64,000 bases of DNA. Origin: Balneolaceae bacterium UBA7797. Its GTDB lineage: Bacteria; Bacteroidota; Rhodothermia; Balneolales; Balneolaceae. Both the position numbers and the translations under genes were made by a program. The DNA lies in assembly GCA_002480645.1 (NCBI GenBank), contig DLCN01000006.1:124001-188000 (forward strand), written 5' to 3'. Positions 38,253-47,838 of this stretch are shown piece by piece. Within the stretch, counting starts at the first letter, position 1, and each line of letters starts with the position of its first letter. A model generated the notes under the pieces. It made no database searches and was not told the DNA's origin. It saw nothing but the letters and a program-made list of their open reading frames with translations.

Positions 38253-39908
38253 ATGCTTACCTTAAAAGGACCCTATAAACCAATCGAAACAGGAGCTATG
38301 AAAGCAGATTACGACGTACATCCGCGTAGTAAAGTTGGCCTAGATTACTTAGGCCTTGATAAAAATGAAGAGGTTTACTGGAATTTAAATCCAGCTGAAT
38401 TATACGAACATGCTATCCTTCATGGAGAAGCGATCCTAACCAAAGATCACGCCTTATTGGTACATACCGGCGAATACACCGGTCGATCTCCTAAAGATAA
38501 ATTTGTTGTTGAACAACCATCTATTCAGGATGATATCGACTGGGGCCCGATCAACCAGCCCACCAGTGAAGAAGTTTTCGACAAACTGTTCAAAAAAGTT
38601 CAGGACTACCTGAAAGACAAACGACTTTTCGTTAAAGACGTTTTCTGTGGCGCTGATGAAAATAACCGACTTAATGTACGTGTAGTTAGTGAAGTTGCCT
38701 ACCACGCAATGTTCACTCATAACATGTTCCTTCGACCAAATGATGAAGAATTAGCCGCTATTGAACCTGAGTTTACTGTGTTAGCTGCTCCTTTCTTCTT
38801 CGCAGATCCGGAAGTGGATGGAACCCGTACTAAAACTTTCATCCTGGTTAACATGGAGAAAAAACTGATCCTTATCGGTGGTACCATGTACTCTGGTGAG
38901 GTTAAGAAAGGTATCTTCTCTATCATGAACTACCTGTTGCCTAAAAAAGGCGTAATGGCGATGCACTGTTCTGCAAACCACGACAAATATGGTAAAACAG
39001 CAGTATTCTTCGGCCTTTCAGGTACCGGTAAAACAACACTATCTGCTGATCCTGAAAAAACTCTGATCGGGGATGATGAACACGGATGGAGTGATGATGG
39101 TGTGTTTAACTTCGAAGGTGGTTGCTATGCAAAAACCATCAATTTAAGTGAAGAAGGTGAGCCGCTCATTTATGCTACTACAAAAATGCCGGGCACTATT
39201 CTCGAGAATGTAATTCTTGATAAAAACAGAGAGCCTGATTTTGATGATGTAAGCCTTACTCAGAATACCCGTTGCTCTTATCCACTGCATTACATCCCGA
39301 ATGCAAGTGAGACCGGAAAAGGAAATCACCCTGAAAATATCATCTTCCTTACTTGTGATGCTTTTGGTGTGTTGCCTCCGATCTCAAAATTAACCCCGGA
39401 ACAGGCTATGTATCACTTCATTAGTGGTTACACTGCAAAAGTTGCCGGCACCGAGCGCGGAGTAACTGAGCCACAAGCTACATTCTCAGCTTGCTTTGGT
39501 TCTCCGTTTATGCCACTGCACCCAACTGTATACGCCGAATTACTTGCTGAAAAGATCCGTAAACATGGCTCTAAAGTATGGCTGGTAAACACTGGTTGGA
39601 CTGGAGGACCTACCGGTGTAGGATCCCGAATGAAATTGAAGTACACCCGTCAAATGCTTACAGAAGCTATTGATGGCAAACTTGACAAAGTTGAATACGT
39701 GAAAGATCCGATCTTTGGATTCGAGGTACCTATCTCAATTAAAGATGTACCTTCTAAACTTCTGATCCCACGTTATACCTGGGAAGATGCTCTTGAATAC
39801 GACAAAAAAGCTAATCAGTTAGCTCAGATGTTCGTTAAAAACTTCGAGCAATTTGCCGACCAGGCCAGCAAAGATATTCTTAATGCAGCACCTAGAACTG
39901 TATTATAG
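38253..39908 (+). CDS. pckA: ATP-dependent phosphoenolpyruvate carboxykinase
   Basis: Gluconeogenic enzyme converting oxaloacetate and ATP to phosphoenolpyruvate. The 551 residues are slightly longer than the usual about 530-540. ATP-type landmarks: P-loop GLSGTGKTTLSADP, the metal/substrate motif GDDEHGWSDDGVFNFEGGCYAK, NTRCSYPLHYIPNA, and the TGRSPKDKFVVE N-terminal segment. ATG start. It is monocistronic, with a long leader region and a strong terminator. The leader hints at regulated expression. Nothing in the protein looks unusual. Confidence 0.97.
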   Translation: MLTLKGPYKPIETGAMKADYDVHPRSKVGLDYLGLDKNEEVYWNLNPAELYEHAILHGEAILTKDHALLVHTGEYTGRSPKDKFVVEQPSIQDDIDWGPINQPTSEEVFDKLFKKVQDYLKDKRLFVKDVFCGADENNRLNVRVVSEVAYHAMFTHNMFLRPNDEELAAIEPEFTVLAAPFFFADPEVDGTRTKTFILVNMEKKLILIGGTMYSGEVKKGIFSIMNYLLPKKGVMAMHCSANHDKYGKTAVFFGLSGTGKTTLSADPEKTLIGDDEHGWSDDGVFNFEGGCYAKTINLSEEGEPLIYATTKMPGTILENVILDKNREPDFDDVSLTQNTRCSYPLHYIPNASETGKGNHPENIIFLTCDAFGVLPPISKLTPEQAMYHFISGYTAKVAGTERGVTEPQATFSACFGSPFMPLHPTVYAELLAEKIRKHGSKVWLVNTGWTGGPTGVGSRMKLKYTRQMLTEAIDGKLDKVEYVKDPIFGFEVPISIKDVPSKLLIPRYTWEDALEYDKKANQLAQMFVKNFEQFADQASKDILNAAPRTVL

Positions 39909-39931
39909 AAGTTAATTAGTGATTGATATAG

Positions 39932-39965
39932 AGGTCCGTCCTGCGAAAGGGGCGGGCCTTTTTTT
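39932..39965 (+). terminator. Rho-independent terminator of pckA
   Basis: A 10-bp GC-rich stem (39932-39941 with 39950-39959, two G-T pairs) with an 8-nt loop runs directly into a T-run. It is 23 bases after the pckA stop. Confidence 0.9.
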
Positions 39966-40001
39966 ATGGCTGAAATTATTTATTTGATTACTTTCAACGC
40001 C

Positions 40002-41048
40002 ATGAAAAAACTCCAACTCTTTCTGCTTTTGGCAGTATTTGTCAACCCGATCAAAGCACAGATTCCAACTGTACTCGATCTTCCCCTTCCAAAATCATAT
40101 ACCGCTATAAGAACCGATCGCCCAATTTCTGTGGATGGTGATGTTGACCGGGCCTGGATGGATGCTTCCTGGACAGATCTTTTCGTGGATATTGAAGGGG
40201 ATAAGAATCCTGCTCCATATTTTGATACCCGGGTTAAAATGCTTTGGGATGATGATTTCATCTATTTTCTGGCTGATCTGGAGGAAGAGCATATCTGGGG
40301 TGATATCACCGAACGGGATGCGGTTATTTTCCACAATAATGATTTTGAAATTTTCATCAAGCCTGATCAATTCCAGCCTTTTTATGGAGAATTTGAAGTT
40401 AACGCACTCGGAACACTTTGGGAGCTATTCCTCACACGTCCTTATCGCAGAAATGGTCCGGTTCTGGATCGCTGGGATGTAAACGGCACGAAGATCGGAA
40501 TTGACATACAAGGCACTCTGAACGATCCTTCCGATACCGACAACCGTTGGATCGTGGAAATGGCCATACCACTGGATGCCATTGCAAAACTAGATCGGGG
40601 GAGCTCTGTCGAAAATGGTAGTTTGTGGCGTATCAATTTCTCAAGAGTGCAATGGCAACATCAGATAAATGAAGGTATCTATTCAAGAAAAACTGATGCA
40701 GATGGTAACCGGTTACCCGAAAATAACTGGGTCTGGACTCCTCAGTCAGCTGTTGATATGCACCGTCCGGAACATTGGGGGTACTTATATTTTGCGGATT
40801 CGGAAGAGTCAATAATTGAAAGTGATGCATTCCAAAATGAATATCAGTTCCTTTTCTATCTATACAGACATGTTCTTAACAGTGATGAAAAAATATCTAC
40901 CCAAACTCAGCGTCCGGTCATAGTAAACCGACAAAAACTCACCTATCAGATAGATGAAACCAGATTAGGATTCGAGATCACCGTCCAAAATCAGAATGGT
41001 GATGCTTTAACGATCAACCAGGATGGATTTATAATTCTTAACCCATGA
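40002..41048 (+). CDS. Secreted carbohydrate-binding protein, CBM9-like
   Basis: 348 residues from the ATG at 40002, which gives a signal peptide (LFLLLAVFVNPIKAQ); an upstream ATG at 39966 overlaps the terminator tail. Residues about 35-240 are a family 9 carbohydrate-binding-like (DOMON-related) beta sandwich: RPISVDGDVDRAWMDASWTD, VKMLWDDDFIYFLADLEE, DAVIFHNNDFEIFIKPD, WIVEMAIPLDAIA and SLWRINFSRVQWQ. This layout is common in Bacteroidota proteins linked to glycan use. The stop overlaps the GHL10-like start by 4 bases (atga), so the two genes are translationally coupled and probably act on the same substrate. Confidence 0.83.
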   Translation: MKKLQLFLLLAVFVNPIKAQIPTVLDLPLPKSYTAIRTDRPISVDGDVDRAWMDASWTDLFVDIEGDKNPAPYFDTRVKMLWDDDFIYFLADLEEEHIWGDITERDAVIFHNNDFEIFIKPDQFQPFYGEFEVNALGTLWELFLTRPYRRNGPVLDRWDVNGTKIGIDIQGTLNDPSDTDNRWIVEMAIPLDAIAKLDRGSSVENGSLWRINFSRVQWQHQINEGIYSRKTDADGNRLPENNWVWTPQSAVDMHRPEHWGYLYFADSEESIIESDAFQNEYQFLFYLYRHVLNSDEKISTQTQRPVIVNRQKLTYQIDETRLGFEITVQNQNGDALTINQDGFIILNP

Positions 41049-42109
41049 AAAAACTAATACTTGCCTTCTCATTATTCCTGACACTCGTTCAGTGTAGTAA
41101 AATAGCTTCTGAATCAAATACCGATTTTACCATCGGGGCCTGGACGGGGGCTGATATTGCTGAAACGGAAGCCGAGTGGAATAAAAAACTATCCATGTTT
41201 TCTGAACATGGGCTTACAGATTTATTTCTATCTGCAAGTCCGGAGGAAACAGAACGGGTTGCCCACTATGCCAGTGAATTTGATATAAACATTCACGCCT
41301 GGGTTTGGACGCTCAACCGTCCCGGTGACACCACTGCAGCCAAACATCCGGAATGGTATGCAGTTAACAGAAACGGAGATAACTCCTACAATTACCGCGC
41401 CTATGTAGATTATTACCAATGGCTCTCCCCTTTTTCGGCGGGAGCAAGGGATTACATAAAATCACAAATGAGAACTTATGCTGAAATTCCGGGAGTAGCA
41501 TCCGTCCATCTGGATTATGTGCGTTATGTAGATGTGATTCTCGGTGCAGATCTCCAGCCTAAGTATGACCTCGTTCAGGATCGGCAATTTCCCGAATATG
41601 ACTATGGGTATCACCCGATTGCCCGCGAAGGGTTTAAAGAACTATTCGGAATCGACCCGATAGAAATGGAGCATCCGGAACTCAGCATGGAATGGTTACA
41701 GTATCGTTTAAACGCAGTTACCACGCTGGTTAACGAGATTGCTGAGATCGTTCATCATGAAAATAAATTACTCACCGCCGCTGTGTTTCCATTCCCGGAA
41801 ATGAGCAGACAGATGGTTCGGCAGGATTGGGCCAGCTGGAATTTAGATATGGCTCTACCTATGCTATATCATAACTTTTACCGACAAAATCTGGAGTGGA
41901 TTCAATTTGCAACAGAACAAGGTGTGCGTGAATCACATGGCCGATTCGAAATTAAGGCCGGTTTGTATATCCCTTCACTTTCTCCCGGTGAATTAGAAAT
42001 AGCCATACAAAATGCGATACGTGGAGGGGCTACCGGAATCTCCGTGTTTGATATCGGGTCACTCGGAGATGAGCATTGGGCGGTATTAAAGCATTACAGT
42101 GATAATTAG
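41045..42109 (+). CDS. Putative glycoside hydrolase, GHL10-like TIM barrel lipoprotein
   Basis: 354 residues. The leader ends TLVQC, again Gln before the lipobox Cys. It looks like a TIM-barrel glycosidase of the loosely defined family-10-like (GHL10) group: TIGAWTGADIAE, GLTDLFLSAS, NIHAWVWTLNRP, VHLDYVRYVD (an acidic pair on a strand), LTAAVFPFPEM, DMALPMLYHN and GGATGISVFDIGSLG at the end of successive strands. Catalytic residues are not certain. Coupled to the CBM9-like gene by a 4-base overlap, which suggests that the CBM binds and this enzyme cleaves. Substrate unknown. Confidence 0.75.
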   Translation: MKKLILAFSLFLTLVQCSKIASESNTDFTIGAWTGADIAETEAEWNKKLSMFSEHGLTDLFLSASPEETERVAHYASEFDINIHAWVWTLNRPGDTTAAKHPEWYAVNRNGDNSYNYRAYVDYYQWLSPFSAGARDYIKSQMRTYAEIPGVASVHLDYVRYVDVILGADLQPKYDLVQDRQFPEYDYGYHPIAREGFKELFGIDPIEMEHPELSMEWLQYRLNAVTTLVNEIAEIVHHENKLLTAAVFPFPEMSRQMVRQDWASWNLDMALPMLYHNFYRQNLEWIQFATEQGVRESHGRFEIKAGLYIPSLSPGELEIAIQNAIRGGATGISVFDIGSLGDEHWAVLKHYSDN

Positions 42110-42112
42110 TGA

Positions 42113-43192
42113 TTACCCTTCAGCCAGCTCCTGCATTTTTTCCAGATTATTCTGAACGCGCAATGCTTTGATAACCTCGTCAATATCCCCTTTCATAATA
42201 CTATCCAGATTGTAAAGCGTGAGATTGATCCGGTGATCGGTTAATCTACCCTGCGGATAATTATAGGTTCTGATCTTCGCAGACCGGTCTCCTGTAGATA
42301 CCTGGGATTTACGATCGGCTGCACGTTCCTTTTCTTTCTTTTCTAGCTCAATATCATACATTTTTGCCCGAAGCATGGTCATAGCGCGCTCTTTATTCTG
42401 ATGCTGAGACCGCTCTTCCTGACATTCTACCACAATCCCAGTTGGCTCGTGAGTGATTCGAATGGCGGAATCCGTCTTGTTAACGTGCTGACCACCGGCT
42501 CCGCTAGCTCTAAAGGTATCAATTCTCAGATCACTCGTATTAATATCGATATCCACATCTTCTACTTCCGGCAACACCGCCACCGTTGCTGCCGAGGTGT
42601 GAACCCTACCCTGACTTTCCGTCGCGGGCACCCGTTGTACCCGATGTACTCCGGATTCAAATTTCATTTTACCAAATACTTCGTTGCCTTCCAGGCTGAA
42701 GGTAATCTCCTTGTAGCCTCCTTTTTCTGATTCATTCAGACTCAGCAGGCTCAGGTTCCAGCCCATTTTGTCAGAATATCTTCGATACATATCAAACAGA
42801 TCTCCGGCAAAGATAGCTGCTTCATCCCCACCGGTTCCCGCACGCACTTCAATGATCGCATTCTTCGAATCTTCCGGATCTTTTGGGAGTAACTTCATTT
42901 TGATCTCTTCTTCCAGCTCCTCCAACTCAACTTTGATCTCCTTATTTTCTTCCATTGCCATCTCGGTGATCTCAGCATCTTCATTAAGCTCGATCAACTC
43001 TTTATTTCCTTCCTGCCGATTCTTTAAGTCAGACCATTTATCATAATCCTCTACTAACTCCTCCAGATCACTTCTCTCTTTGGTGAGTTTGGTGTATTTA
43101 TCAGGATCATCGAATACCGAGGGGTCACTCATTGCGGTATTTACTTCCTGAAACCGGGATTTGATCTGCTTTAGTTTTGCTTCTATGTCCAT
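42113..43192 (-). CDS. prfA: Peptide chain release factor 1
   Basis: Recognises UAA/UAG and triggers peptide release. The 359 residues match RF1 in length. The catalytic GGQ motif lies in FRASGAGGQHVNKTDSAIR, and RVQRVPATESQGRVHTSAATV precedes it. The RF1-specific codon-recognition tripeptide P-x-T is seen in this last stretch (PAT) rather than the SPF of RF2. ATG start. It converges with the GHL10-like gene, 3 bases apart. Confidence 0.96.
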   Translation of the reverse strand: MDIEAKLKQIKSRFQEVNTAMSDPSVFDDPDKYTKLTKERSDLEELVEDYDKWSDLKNRQEGNKELIELNEDAEITEMAMEENKEIKVELEELEEEIKMKLLPKDPEDSKNAIIEVRAGTGGDEAAIFAGDLFDMYRRYSDKMGWNLSLLSLNESEKGGYKEITFSLEGNEVFGKMKFESGVHRVQRVPATESQGRVHTSAATVAVLPEVEDVDIDINTSDLRIDTFRASGAGGQHVNKTDSAIRITHEPTGIVVECQEERSQHQNKERAMTMLRAKMYDIELEKKEKERAADRKSQVSTGDRSAKIRTYNYPQGRLTDHRINLTLYNLDSIMKGDIDEVIKALRVQNNLEKMQELAEG

Positions 43193-43348
43193 GTGGAGCT
43201 TTGTACTGTGTGATTTATTCGGTGCGGAAATTAAGGATTAGATTGGTAAATAGAAGAATGCTGTAGTAAGAATTTAGAATAATGATTTTTTACCCAAGTA
43301 ATTCCTAATTCCTGATTGCGAATTCTTATTTTAAAAAGAAAAACTCAG

Positions 43349-44509
43349 ATGTCACGTACTTCATTACCAGCCACCACCAAACTAGGATTCTTAGGCGCCG
43401 GCCAACTGGCACGAATGAGTGCCCTCCAAGCGTTCAGATTCGGAATACAAATCGCCGTTTTCTCAGACCGTACTGAAAATGAACCTGTACAATTTATGAC
43501 CCCTTTTTCCACTTCCGGATCGTTTGATTCTGTGGACGACATGGTCACTTTCGCCAAAGAATGTGATGTGGTTACACTCGAGAACGAGTTCATCAGTTCT
43601 GAAATCCTTAAAGAAGTACAGGAAAAAAGTGGCACCCCGATCTTTCCATCACCCGAAAGCTTTTCCTTGATCGAAAACAAACTTATTGAAAAACAAACTT
43701 TCGAAAATGCTGGTATCCCTGTTACTCCTTATAAACTGGTAAAATCAAAGGAAGATCTTGAAGACTTTGGAAAAGAATATGGCTGGCCGTATTTACTAAA
43801 ATCCTCGAAAGGCGGGTATGACGGATATGGAAACGAAACGGTCAGGGATTTAAATTCAGCAGCTGAAGCATTCGATAAGTTAGGAGGCTCAAAAGGCCAT
43901 GATATTCTGGCGGAAGCTTTTGTAGATTTCACCCACGAACTTGCCGTTCAGGTTGCCCGTAATGAAACCGGAACCGTAGTATATCCCTGTTGTGAGACCG
44001 TTCAGGAAAATCATATTTGTGTTGCTGTTCTCTCCCCTGCTCCTGTAAGTGATGAAATCCGGAAAAAAGCACAGGATCTGGCTGTAAAAGCCACCGAGGC
44101 CATAGATGCTAAAGGAATATTTGCCTTTGAATTTTTCCTAACAACGGATGGGCAAGTGCTGCTAAATGAATCTGCTCCCCGACCTCATAATTCCGGACAT
44201 TATACCATTGAGGGCTGTATCACTTCACAGTTCGAAAATCATGTTCGCTCGGTATTAGGACTTCCCCTCGGTTCTACTAAAATGAACAAACCAGCCGTAG
44301 CTATGATCAATTTACTAGGAACTCATAATCGCCCGGCCCAAACAGATCATATAGCAGATGGTTTTAATCAGGAAGATGGTCACCTGCACGTTTACGGTAA
44401 ACTGGATAGCAAAGTCGGGCGAAAAATGGCTCATTACACTTTACTTGGTGATGATCTGAATACTACCTACAAACTGGCCCAGAAATTAACGGCTGATATC
44501 GAAATCTAA
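43349..44509 (+). CDS. purK: 5-(carboxyamino)imidazole ribonucleotide synthase
   Basis: ATP-grasp enzyme turning AIR and bicarbonate into N5-CAIR in purine synthesis; its product is handed to PurE. The ATG at 43349 gives 386 residues and a proper N-terminus (TTKLGFLGAGQLARM); a further in-frame start at 43316 is less credible. ATP-grasp features: GWPYLLKSSKGGYDGYGN, ILAEAFVDFTHELAVQ, FAFEFFLTTDGQVLLNE and APRPHNSGHYTIEGC. Unusually, a GH92 gene and a GNAT gene lie between it and purE. Confidence 0.96.
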   Translation: MSRTSLPATTKLGFLGAGQLARMSALQAFRFGIQIAVFSDRTENEPVQFMTPFSTSGSFDSVDDMVTFAKECDVVTLENEFISSEILKEVQEKSGTPIFPSPESFSLIENKLIEKQTFENAGIPVTPYKLVKSKEDLEDFGKEYGWPYLLKSSKGGYDGYGNETVRDLNSAAEAFDKLGGSKGHDILAEAFVDFTHELAVQVARNETGTVVYPCCETVQENHICVAVLSPAPVSDEIRKKAQDLAVKATEAIDAKGIFAFEFFLTTDGQVLLNESAPRPHNSGHYTIEGCITSQFENHVRSVLGLPLGSTKMNKPAVAMINLLGTHNRPAQTDHIADGFNQEDGHLHVYGKLDSKVGRKMAHYTLLGDDLNTTYKLAQKLTADIEI

Positions 44510-44522
44510 CTTACCCTACCTA

Positions 44523-46817
44523 ATGAAAAAATTATTCTTAATGCTCATTTTTTGTCTGAGCATGATCGGGAGTTATGCCCAATCTGATCTACTCGGGAAA
44601 ATAGAGAATCCTGTAGATTATGCGAGTCCGCTGATGGGAACCGATTCCAACTATCGCCTTTCAAACGGGAATGTTTATCCGGCCATAGCTCGTCCGTGGG
44701 GAATGAATTTCTGGACCCCGCAAACCGGAAAAATGGGAGATGGATGGGCTTACACCTACGACGCCACCAAGATCAGAGGATTTAAACAAACTCATCAGCC
44801 TTCGCCTTGGATGAATGATTATGGACAATTTTCGATCATGCCCATAACCGGCACATTGAATTTTCGGGAAGATGAACGACAAAGCTGGTTTTCACACAAA
44901 GCCGAGATTGTAAAACCCTATTATTACAGTGTATATCTTGCCGATCATGATATCACAACTGAGATCACCCCAACTGAGAGAGCTGCACGATTTCGTTTTA
45001 CCTTTCCCGAAACCGATTCTGCTTTTGTTATAGTAGACGCCTTTGATCGCGGTTCCTATGTAAAGATCATACCCGAAGAGAATAAAGTTATTGGCTATAC
45101 AACTCGTAATAGCGGTGGTGTACCTGAAAATTTCAAAAACTACTTTGTGGTAATTTTCGACAAGGAATTTACCTTCACTGATACCTTCAGCGATACCACA
45201 TTGACTAATGCTCTTGAATCTGAAAGTAATCACACCGGAGCTGTTATCGGCTTCAGAACTTCGGATAGAGAGATCATAAACGCTAAGGTAGCTTCTTCTT
45301 TCATCAGCTATGAACAGGCCGAACGAAACCTACTCGAGATCGGCACCATGGATTTTGATGCGCTTAAAGCTGAGGGTCGTAAAATCTGGAATAAAGAACT
45401 CGGTCGGATCGAAATTGAAGGAGGCACACCCGATCAATTCAAAACTTTCTACAGTGCGCTTTATAGGTCTATTCTCTTTCCCCGGAAATTCTATGAATAT
45501 GATGAGAATGGAAACATAGTTCACTATAGTCCATATAATGGGAAAATTCGACCAGGTTATATGTTCACAGATACCGGTTTCTGGGATACCTTTCGTTCCC
45601 TGTTCCCTTTCCTGAATTTGATGTACCCGGAGATTAATGCACACATGCAGGAAGGATTGTCGAATGCCTATAACGAAAGCGGTTGGCTGCCTGAATGGGC
45701 GAGCCCCGGACTCCGAAATGTGATGGTCGGAAATAACTCAGCCTCCGTTGTGGCCGAAGCTTACCTGAAAAGTGGCCATGTGTACGAATATGACATCGAA
45801 AATTTATTTGAAGCCCTCTTACACGGAGCTAACAATGCCGGACCATTAACTGCAGTTGGTCGGGCTGGTGCCGAATACTACAAAAAACTGGGATATGTGC
45901 CTTATGATGTAGGCATCAACGAAAATGCTGCGCGAACACTGGAATATGCTTACGATGATTTCGCCATTTACCAGCTGGCAAAAGCGCTGAATAAACCTCA
46001 GTCCATTATCGATGAATATCGTGAACGAAGCCTGAATTATCGTCACTTATATGATCCTGAGACCAAGCTGATGAGGGGTAAAAATAAGAATGGAGAATTC
46101 ATGAAACCCTTCAATCCATTTAAATGGGGCGATGCATTCACCGAAGGAAACAGCTGGCATTACAGTTGGTCAGTCTTCCACGATATACAGGGGTATATTG
46201 ACCTGATGGGTGGAGAAAATATCTTTATTTCTATGCTGGATAGTGTGTTCAGTATGCCGCCTGTTTTTGATGAGAGTTATTACGGTGGAGTGATCCACGA
46301 GATCAGAGAAATGCAGATCGCTGATATGGGACAGTATGCGCATGGCAATCAACCGATTCAGCATATGACTTATCTGTATAATTTTGCCGGTGAACCATGG
46401 AAATCACAGTATTGGGTTCGTGAAACGATGGATAGAATGTACCTACCAACTCCGGATGGCTATTGCGGGGATGAGGATAATGGCCAAACTTCTGCCTGGT
46501 ATATTTTTTCTGCGATGGGTTTTTATCCGGTAGCACCGGCTACTGATCAATATGTGATTGGAACTCCCCTTTTTAAAAAGATGACCTTGCATCTGGAAAA
46601 TGGGAATACAGTGGTAATTAACGCTCCGGATAACAGTTCTGAGAATAAATACATACACAGCTTAAAATTGAACGGAAAGGTTTATGACAAAAACTGGCTG
46701 AGTCATAAAGAACTAATGCAAGGTGCGGTACTGGATTTCGAAATGGCTCCTGTACCCAACACAAACCGGGGGACAAACCCGGACTCCTATCCATTTTCAT
46801 TATCTGCGGAGAACTAA
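44523..46817 (+). CDS. GH92 family alpha-mannosidase
   Basis: Exported glycosidase, 764 residues, signal peptide FCLSMIGSYAQ. Matches GH92, a Ca2+-dependent exo-alpha-mannosidase family. Typical stretches: NPVDYASPLMGTDSNYRLSN at the N-terminus, SPWMNDYGQFSIMP, FWDTFRSLFPFLNLMYPE, SGWLPEWASPG, GDAFTEGNSWHYSWSVFHD, and the C-terminal signature GDEDNGQTSAWYIFSAMGFYP, which contributes the catalytic glutamate in this family. It starts 13 bases after purK and ends 1 base before the GNAT gene, so the block purK-GH92-GNAT-purE looks cotranscribed. Preferred mannose linkage cannot be read here. Confidence 0.92.
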   Translation: MKKLFLMLIFCLSMIGSYAQSDLLGKIENPVDYASPLMGTDSNYRLSNGNVYPAIARPWGMNFWTPQTGKMGDGWAYTYDATKIRGFKQTHQPSPWMNDYGQFSIMPITGTLNFREDERQSWFSHKAEIVKPYYYSVYLADHDITTEITPTERAARFRFTFPETDSAFVIVDAFDRGSYVKIIPEENKVIGYTTRNSGGVPENFKNYFVVIFDKEFTFTDTFSDTTLTNALESESNHTGAVIGFRTSDREIINAKVASSFISYEQAERNLLEIGTMDFDALKAEGRKIWNKELGRIEIEGGTPDQFKTFYSALYRSILFPRKFYEYDENGNIVHYSPYNGKIRPGYMFTDTGFWDTFRSLFPFLNLMYPEINAHMQEGLSNAYNESGWLPEWASPGLRNVMVGNNSASVVAEAYLKSGHVYEYDIENLFEALLHGANNAGPLTAVGRAGAEYYKKLGYVPYDVGINENAARTLEYAYDDFAIYQLAKALNKPQSIIDEYRERSLNYRHLYDPETKLMRGKNKNGEFMKPFNPFKWGDAFTEGNSWHYSWSVFHDIQGYIDLMGGENIFISMLDSVFSMPPVFDESYYGGVIHEIREMQIADMGQYAHGNQPIQHMTYLYNFAGEPWKSQYWVRETMDRMYLPTPDGYCGDEDNGQTSAWYIFSAMGFYPVAPATDQYVIGTPLFKKMTLHLENGNTVVINAPDNSSENKYIHSLKLNGKVYDKNWLSHKELMQGAVLDFEMAPVPNTNRGTNPDSYPFSLSAEN

Positions 46818-46818
46818 T

Positions 46819-47226
46819 TTGATTTCCTTCCAAACAGAACATCATATAGAACCATCAGAATTCAGAAATGTCTTGATCAGATCAACTCTTGGAGATAGAC
46901 GCCCTGTTAATGATCCGGAAAGAATCAAAAAAATGGCCGAAAATGCTTCATTAATTATTACAGCAAGAGATGGGAAAAAACTAGTCGGCATTGCCCGTTC
47001 TGTGACCGACTTTACTTATTGTACCTATCTTTCCGATCTGGCTGTTGACCAGGACTATCAAAAACAGGGAATTGGCAAAGATTTGATCCGCTTGACAAAA
47101 TTAGCCGTTCCGGAGGCAAGCCTCATCCTGCTTTCCGCTCCTGCTGCCAGGCATTATTATCCCAAAATCGGAATGGATAAACACGAAGCGTGCTATATTC
47201 TTCGCGATGTGAATAACCTTACGTAG
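46819..47226 (+). CDS. GNAT-family N-acetyltransferase
   Basis: 135 residues from a TTG at 46819, directly after the GH92 stop; an ATG at 46723 is in frame but would overlap GH92 by 95 bases and adds unrelated sequence. The GNAT core is present: LIITARDGKKLVGIARS and SDLAVDQDYQKQGIGKDLIRL, the latter with the Q/R-x-x-G-x-G acetyl-CoA loop, then a terminal ARHYYPKIGM strand. The substrate is unknown and most such proteins are annotated generically. It lies inside the purK-purE unit. Confidence 0.83.
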   Translation: MISFQTEHHIEPSEFRNVLIRSTLGDRRPVNDPERIKKMAENASLIITARDGKKLVGIARSVTDFTYCTYLSDLAVDQDYQKQGIGKDLIRLTKLAVPEASLILLSAPAARHYYPKIGMDKHEACYILRDVNNLT

Positions 47227-47273
47227 GTAAATCATTATTTCTTACATTCAATAAATGTTAATCCCGACCTGAA

Positions 47274-47768
47274 ATGACTATGAGTTCTTCCCCGATCGTA
47301 GGTGTAGTTATGGGCAGCGACAGTGACTGGCCAACTATGAAACAAGCTGCAGATATTTTAAGTGAATTTGATGTGCCGTTCGAAAAAAGAGTAGTTTCCG
47401 CTCACCGTACTCCGGATGACATGGCCAATTACGGAAAAGAAGCACGCAAAAGAGGCATTAAAATAATTATTGCCGGGGCCGGTGGCGCAGCTCATCTTCC
47501 GGGAATGCTTGCGAGTCATACGACACTTCCTGTGATTGGCGTTCCGATTCAGACTTCAGCCCTTGGTGGAGTTGACAGCCTGTATTCCATTGTACAAATG
47601 CCCCATGGAATACCTGTTGCTACGGTAGCTATCGGAAAAGCTCAGAACGCAGGATTATTGGCTCTCAGAATTCTGAGTACAGAAGATGATTCAATCACAG
47701 AAAAACTTATACGCTACCATCAGGGTATGGCGGAAGCTTCCAGAAAGAAGACGGATAATCTAGTCTGA
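47274..47768 (+). CDS. purE: 5-(carboxyamino)imidazole ribonucleotide mutase
   Basis: Class I PurE, moving the carboxylate of N5-CAIR to give CAIR. The 164 residues contain VVMGSDSDWPTM near the N-terminus, FEKRVVSAHRTPDDM with the conserved His, and IIAGAGGAAHLPGMLASHTTLPVIGVP, all active-site landmarks. A TMS-like start (ATG 47274) and a second ATG two codons on are both possible. It closes the block that begins with purK. Confidence 0.97.
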   Translation: MTMSSSPIVGVVMGSDSDWPTMKQAADILSEFDVPFEKRVVSAHRTPDDMANYGKEARKRGIKIIIAGAGGAAHLPGMLASHTTLPVIGVPIQTSALGGVDSLYSIVQMPHGIPVATVAIGKAQNAGLLALRILSTEDDSITEKLIRYHQGMAEASRKKTDNLV

Positions 47769-47838
47769 TCATTATTTCTAAAATCTCACCAAGACTCTAC
47801 CCTGCTTAATCGAAACTCAACGGTTCAACTAACTGCTC

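Noticed and set aside
46723..46818. ATG start for the GNAT protein inside GH92
   Set aside because: It would overlap GH92 by 95 bases and prefix the domain with unrelated sequence; the TTG right after the GH92 stop fits better.
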